Source of the DNA: Isoperla grammatica
Taxonomy: Eukaryota > Arthropoda > Insecta > Plecoptera > Perlodidae
DNA: 64,000 nucleotides
Direction of reading: 5' to 3'
NCBI GenBank assembly: GCA_945910005.1
Contig: OX246746.1
Location: forward strand, 36,669,826 to 36,733,825
Positions 60,229-64,000 of the stretch are shown piece after piece. A model generated the notes under the pieces. It was not told the DNA's origin, did not search any database, and saw nothing but the letters and a program-made list of their open reading frames with translations. Made by a program: the position numbers and the translations under genes. Numbering within the stretch: position 1 is the stretch's first letter; each line of letters opens with the position of its first letter.

Positions 60229-61562
60229 TGGTCAGACGGTAACTACGTTAATTCTAGTTACTTTGGAGTCTTACAATAATACGCCTCAATGTAGACAAAC
60301 TTCTTTATTGGATGTTTTAAAAATCTGATATTTATCACAAAATGAAATTTATTTTCTAATATCTATTATACGTCATCTCATCTTTAGATTGAAACGAGAA
60401 ATATATCATAGAGCTTATACTCTGGTGGCATATTGATTTAGTGAATCGCAGCGTTATCGGCAGAAACCCTGGCTGTCAGTGAAATAGATTGAACCAAGGG
60501 CATGCCATGTTGCTCAGAAAGATGATGAAACCTACCGGCTACCGCGCGCACTATTATATCGAATATCGTAAATGTGCCCACGTGGCTCTGTGAAGCTGTG
60601 AACGCGAACATGGAATTAAATTCAAGCGTGCTTTAGATAATTTAAAATAATAATTCTTGTAATATGCTAAACTCTCGAAATCCAAAAAGCTATTTTGGAT
60701 CTAAACGTAAACGGTATGAGGATAAAATTAAAAAAGTAATTGGCGACCATTTGGTATCCCACGTATCCGCGGTTTGTTCTTTAGCGGGGTTTTTTTACCG
60801 AAATAGTCGTTTCTGTGTCAAACAACATTGCTAAATATAAGCGTGCAAGCATTTCTCCTTCATATTATAATATGAAACAGAGTTAGAAGTTCAGTCTAGA
60901 ATTGAAATGTTTGAGAATTGTCCATGTATGCAAATGTATGTCCTGCAATAACCGTATAACGTATCAAAAACAGAAAGTTTACTCAATTCCAGACTTTTCA
61001 ATTTCTCTAGTGGAGACTAATTACAATTATGCTATGGGCAATTTAGGGTAAGTTGGCGAAATAAAAACATGAACACTAACTTTCAGTGCCTCACGTTCTG
61101 GGAGCGAAGTAATACTGTTTGTCATTTATAAACACTTTTATTTAACACATTATTTTTGTAAACATTAATTTTCAAATCTATATTTTATTCCTAAACTTTG
61201 GCTTTACATAATTTTCTCATGTGGAATCACAAAATCGGTAAATAGTGGCTCACGCTTTGTTCGTTTGTACTGAGTATACCTTTTAGATTTTAAGAAAGTT
61301 AAAGCAATAGATTTAACTACAAGAATATTACATTAAACAGTTGATAATATTGTAAAGGTTCGTGATTAATAAGCCAGTTGTGGTTTTGTAAGTACCAAAA
61401 AATGGATACAAAATTGTGACAATTATTTACTTTTGTGACGGTTGCATTTTTGAATGAAACTCAATAATTTGGTACCAAGAACCGCAACGATTCAAACATT
61501 TAAAACTTTTAAAATCACGCTTTTAGTTCTTATAAAACCACATGTAGCATTGTTATCAGATT
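60229..61562. other. Spacer, nothing recognised
   Basis: AT-rich and stop-rich, no repeat or gene recognised. Confidence 0.4.
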
Positions 61563-62149
61563 TAAAATAGTATGTATAGCGTTCAAAAGATATTGCGTAC
61601 GAAACAGGTTTCGCACAATGAAATATGTATACTGCCTTTTCACTAATTTCTCTCTATCACGCTAATAACGTAGATTTGTAAAATTCATCCCTTAATCTAT
61701 TATTAAAACCTAGTAGTTAAAAAACTGTGAACCACAGCTGCCAATGGCATCCACTGTGAACAATTGTTTTTAGTTTCCCGCACTGCCACTGGTGAACGCA
61801 CAAAGTGGCGCTAGGGTGCAGTTTTTGCTGGACCAACACACCCCTCGCAAAAAAAGCATCAAAGCGCGCTAGCGTAATGCAGGGGAAACTTACAATAATC
61901 ACAGAGGCCGTTGATTTTAGCATAGGAATGATTGTGTAGACCATGAAATCTCTCTGAATGGGACTAGATTAAGTTTCAAGTTACTTTGCCGTAAAGGTTG
62001 AATACTTGAATTGGTTAAGCCACTGTGTAATGTACAAAGAACCGCATTCTTTAGTAGGCCTACTAAGTTAGCAAATTGTTGTAAATAGTATATGTATAGC
62101 GTTCAAAAGATATTGCTACGAAACAGGTTAATTTCGCAAAATGAAATAA
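61563..62149. repeat. Direct repeats of about 65 bp flanking about 455 bp
   Basis: tatgtatagcgttcaaaaga then tattgc(gt)acgaaacagg occurs at 61563-61627 and 62082-62149 with small indels. The interior has a 75-codon minus-strand frame (61717-61944) with no known domain. It could be a local duplication or short terminal repeats. Confidence 0.7.
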
Positions 62150-63071
62150 CCTAACAACAATTTGTCTTGGTTCTTGTTTTCCTTATTTTAAATACTCATT
62201 TTCTATTGTTAAATAATTTTTATTTACCTAACAACGCAATTTTATTGCGGATCTGCATTTTGTTAATTTTATGTTTGGATGGTCAAGCCTATTGGCATAA
62301 AATGCTGTAGTGTCGATTTGATAATAAATAAATAACTAAATAACAATACGAATAATAACAAACAAATATCACAATAGCCTATCTGTAACAATGTGGAGAT
62401 TAAATGGCGAGAAAGGGATATATACAGATGTAGAAGAAGCTTTCAAGTGAACTAAAAATACTAATGTAACTATTATACCATTAATTATATCTACTAATGG
62501 TACTATTCCGCGACAGTATTAATCAAAGTGACCTCCAACCGAACCTGTAATATATATTCAGAAAGCTATATAATATCGAACACTTGCGTACGTGTTACGT
62601 ACGTACATTTTTAACTTACAGAAGAATTAATATTTCTAAACATTAAAAATCCTGCTGATGATTATACAACAACAGAATAAAAAGTGAATTAGTACTAGGT
62701 TAGGTACTACAAATTGGCTACGGTCGTACATAATCTACCGTTGGTACTGAACGTACTCGCATACAGGTAGATTCGTGATTAATTTAGGTGTACGTCCTGT
62801 TAAAGTAAACAGATGGAAGTGCTTGACATTTTTGTCCATACAACTACTTTACAACGGTCTGACTGAAGTTTCTGTACATTACGACAGTAAAATGACAAAA
62901 ATGTTGGACTCAGTAAATTTAACTCAGGTACGATGTGGCTGAAGGCATTTCAACTTGGTCAATAAAATTAAGCTACGCTATTTCAAAAAGCAATTTCGCT
63001 GGTGCTGAGTAAACATAGCAATTACTCGAAATACAGAGGGGTAATTATAGAGCCGATGGGATGTTGCTGAT
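62150..63071. other. Spacer, nothing recognised
   Basis: AT-rich sequence, no gene recognised. Confidence 0.4.
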
Positions 63072-63640
63072 AGCTTCTCTTCTCCACAACACCGACACGA
63101 CTTATCTGGACCAGTCTTTGATCAGGAGCTCAGGATTATCAACTAGTTGAGCTATGGGAAGACGCTCCTGTGCTGAAAGCTTCTCTTCTCCACAACACCG
63201 ACACGACTTATCTGGACCAGTCTTTGATCAGGAGCTCAGGATTATCAACTAGTTGAGCTATGGGAAGACGCTCCTGTGCTGAAAGCTTCTCTTTTCCACA
63301 ACACCGACACGACTTATCTGGACCAGTCTTTGATCAGGAGCTCAGGATAATCAACTAGTTGAGCTATGGGAAGACGCTCCTGTGCTGAAAGCTTCTCTTC
63401 TCCACAACACCGACACGACTTATCTGGACCAGTCTTTGATCAGGAGCTCAGGATAATCAACTAGTTAAGCTATGGGAAGACGCTCCTGTGCTGAAAGCTT
63501 CTCTTCTCCACAACACCGACACGACTTATCTGGACCAGTCTTTGATCAGGAGCTCAGGATAATCAACTAGTTAAGCTATGGGAAGACGTTCATAGATTTT
63601 CTTCTCCACAACACCGACACGACTTATCTGGGTCAGTCTG
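63072..63640. repeat. 106-bp tandem array, about 5.4 copies
   Basis: Units start agcttctcttctccacaaca and include cgacttatctggaccagtct and gctatgggaagacgctcctg; starts at 63072, 63178, 63284, 63390 and 63496. The last copy is partial and diverged. Variants attatc/aataatc and gttgag/gttaag group the left two and right copies. Confidence 0.95.
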
Positions 63641-64000
63641 TTCCAAAGAAGAGGGCTTTTTAAATAATTTTTTTCCTTCTAGTATAGATTAGGTTATTTC
63701 CACATAGGCCTATCCCCTACCATTATGTCCAAAACAGATTTTTAGGTACAAGTTTATAACTAACCACGATCAGGCATTTCTGTAAAAGGGGTAGTCAGGT
63801 GAAAAACAAAAAACTACCATTTGTATATGTCCACCCTCAAATATGGAAAACATGACTAAAAGATACCATACTTAAAAGCAGGCGGTAAGAAAATTAAAGA
63901 AAACGCGATTTCTTGGCTTGTTGCTACCAAGTAGCACCGAGCAACTTTCTGATGGTAATTCCCATTCAAAAAAATGTTGCCTAGAGATAGTAAAACCATC
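63641..64000. other. Spacer to window end, nothing recognised
   Basis: No gene or repeat recognised; one TAGGCCTA at 63705. Confidence 0.4.

Noticed and set aside
63072..63640. CRISPR-like regular repeats
   Set aside because: Units are contiguous with no unique spacers, and the genome is eukaryotic; the same holds for the other arrays.

Overview
The window looks like intergenic DNA from a repeat-rich animal genome, most likely an arthropod and plausibly an insect. It is AT-rich, has no bacterial operon structure, and I found no convincing host protein-coding exon, rRNA gene or functional tRNA gene. What can be supported is almost entirely tandem satellites and transposable elements. The taxon call is an inference from repeat style (tRNA-derived SINEs, hAT and TTAA-flanked MITEs, a PHD/esterase plus EN-RT LINE, abundant TAGGCCTA octamers) and is not proven.

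Layout. 1-9.7 kb is a satellite block: a 39-bp array, a 61-bp array of about 28 units, a palindromic MITE, a GTGTGC microsatellite and a 5.1-kb array of about 110 units of 45 or 47 bp. 9.7-19 kb holds a SINE, several microsatellites and two minisatellites (59 bp and 51 bp). 19-27 kb carries paired foldback hairpins, a degenerate hAT-like element, SINEs, a 33-bp array apparently amplified from the end of a MITE, and a 435-bp inverted-terminal element. 30.7-37.4 kb is a cluster of one TTAA-flanked MITE family (five copies, two forming a 748-bp inverted dimer), a second MITE family, a hAT element with a perfect 8-bp target duplication, a truncated LINE tail and a 335-bp foldback. 37.5-38.7 kb is one of the longest uninterrupted features, an ATAA tetranucleotide array of about 1.17 kb.

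40.5-45.4 kb is the only strongly coding region: an almost intact non-LTR retrotransposon on the minus strand. ORF1 (zinc finger, coiled coil, SGNH-like esterase) and ORF2 (AP endonuclease, reverse transcriptase) lie in a single frame of 1,588 codons interrupted by only two stops. The remainder (45.4-64 kb) contains further MITEs, SINEs, a second hAT element with a near-perfect target duplication, a 1.1-kb TTAA element containing a MADF-like protein fragment, and a terminal 106-bp tandem array.

The genes do not form a pathway. The functional logic is that of mobile elements: the LINE encodes its own mobilisation proteins, while the SINEs and MITEs are non-autonomous and would depend on enzymes encoded elsewhere. 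Coordinates of degenerate repeats are by-eye estimates, usually within 5-20 bases.
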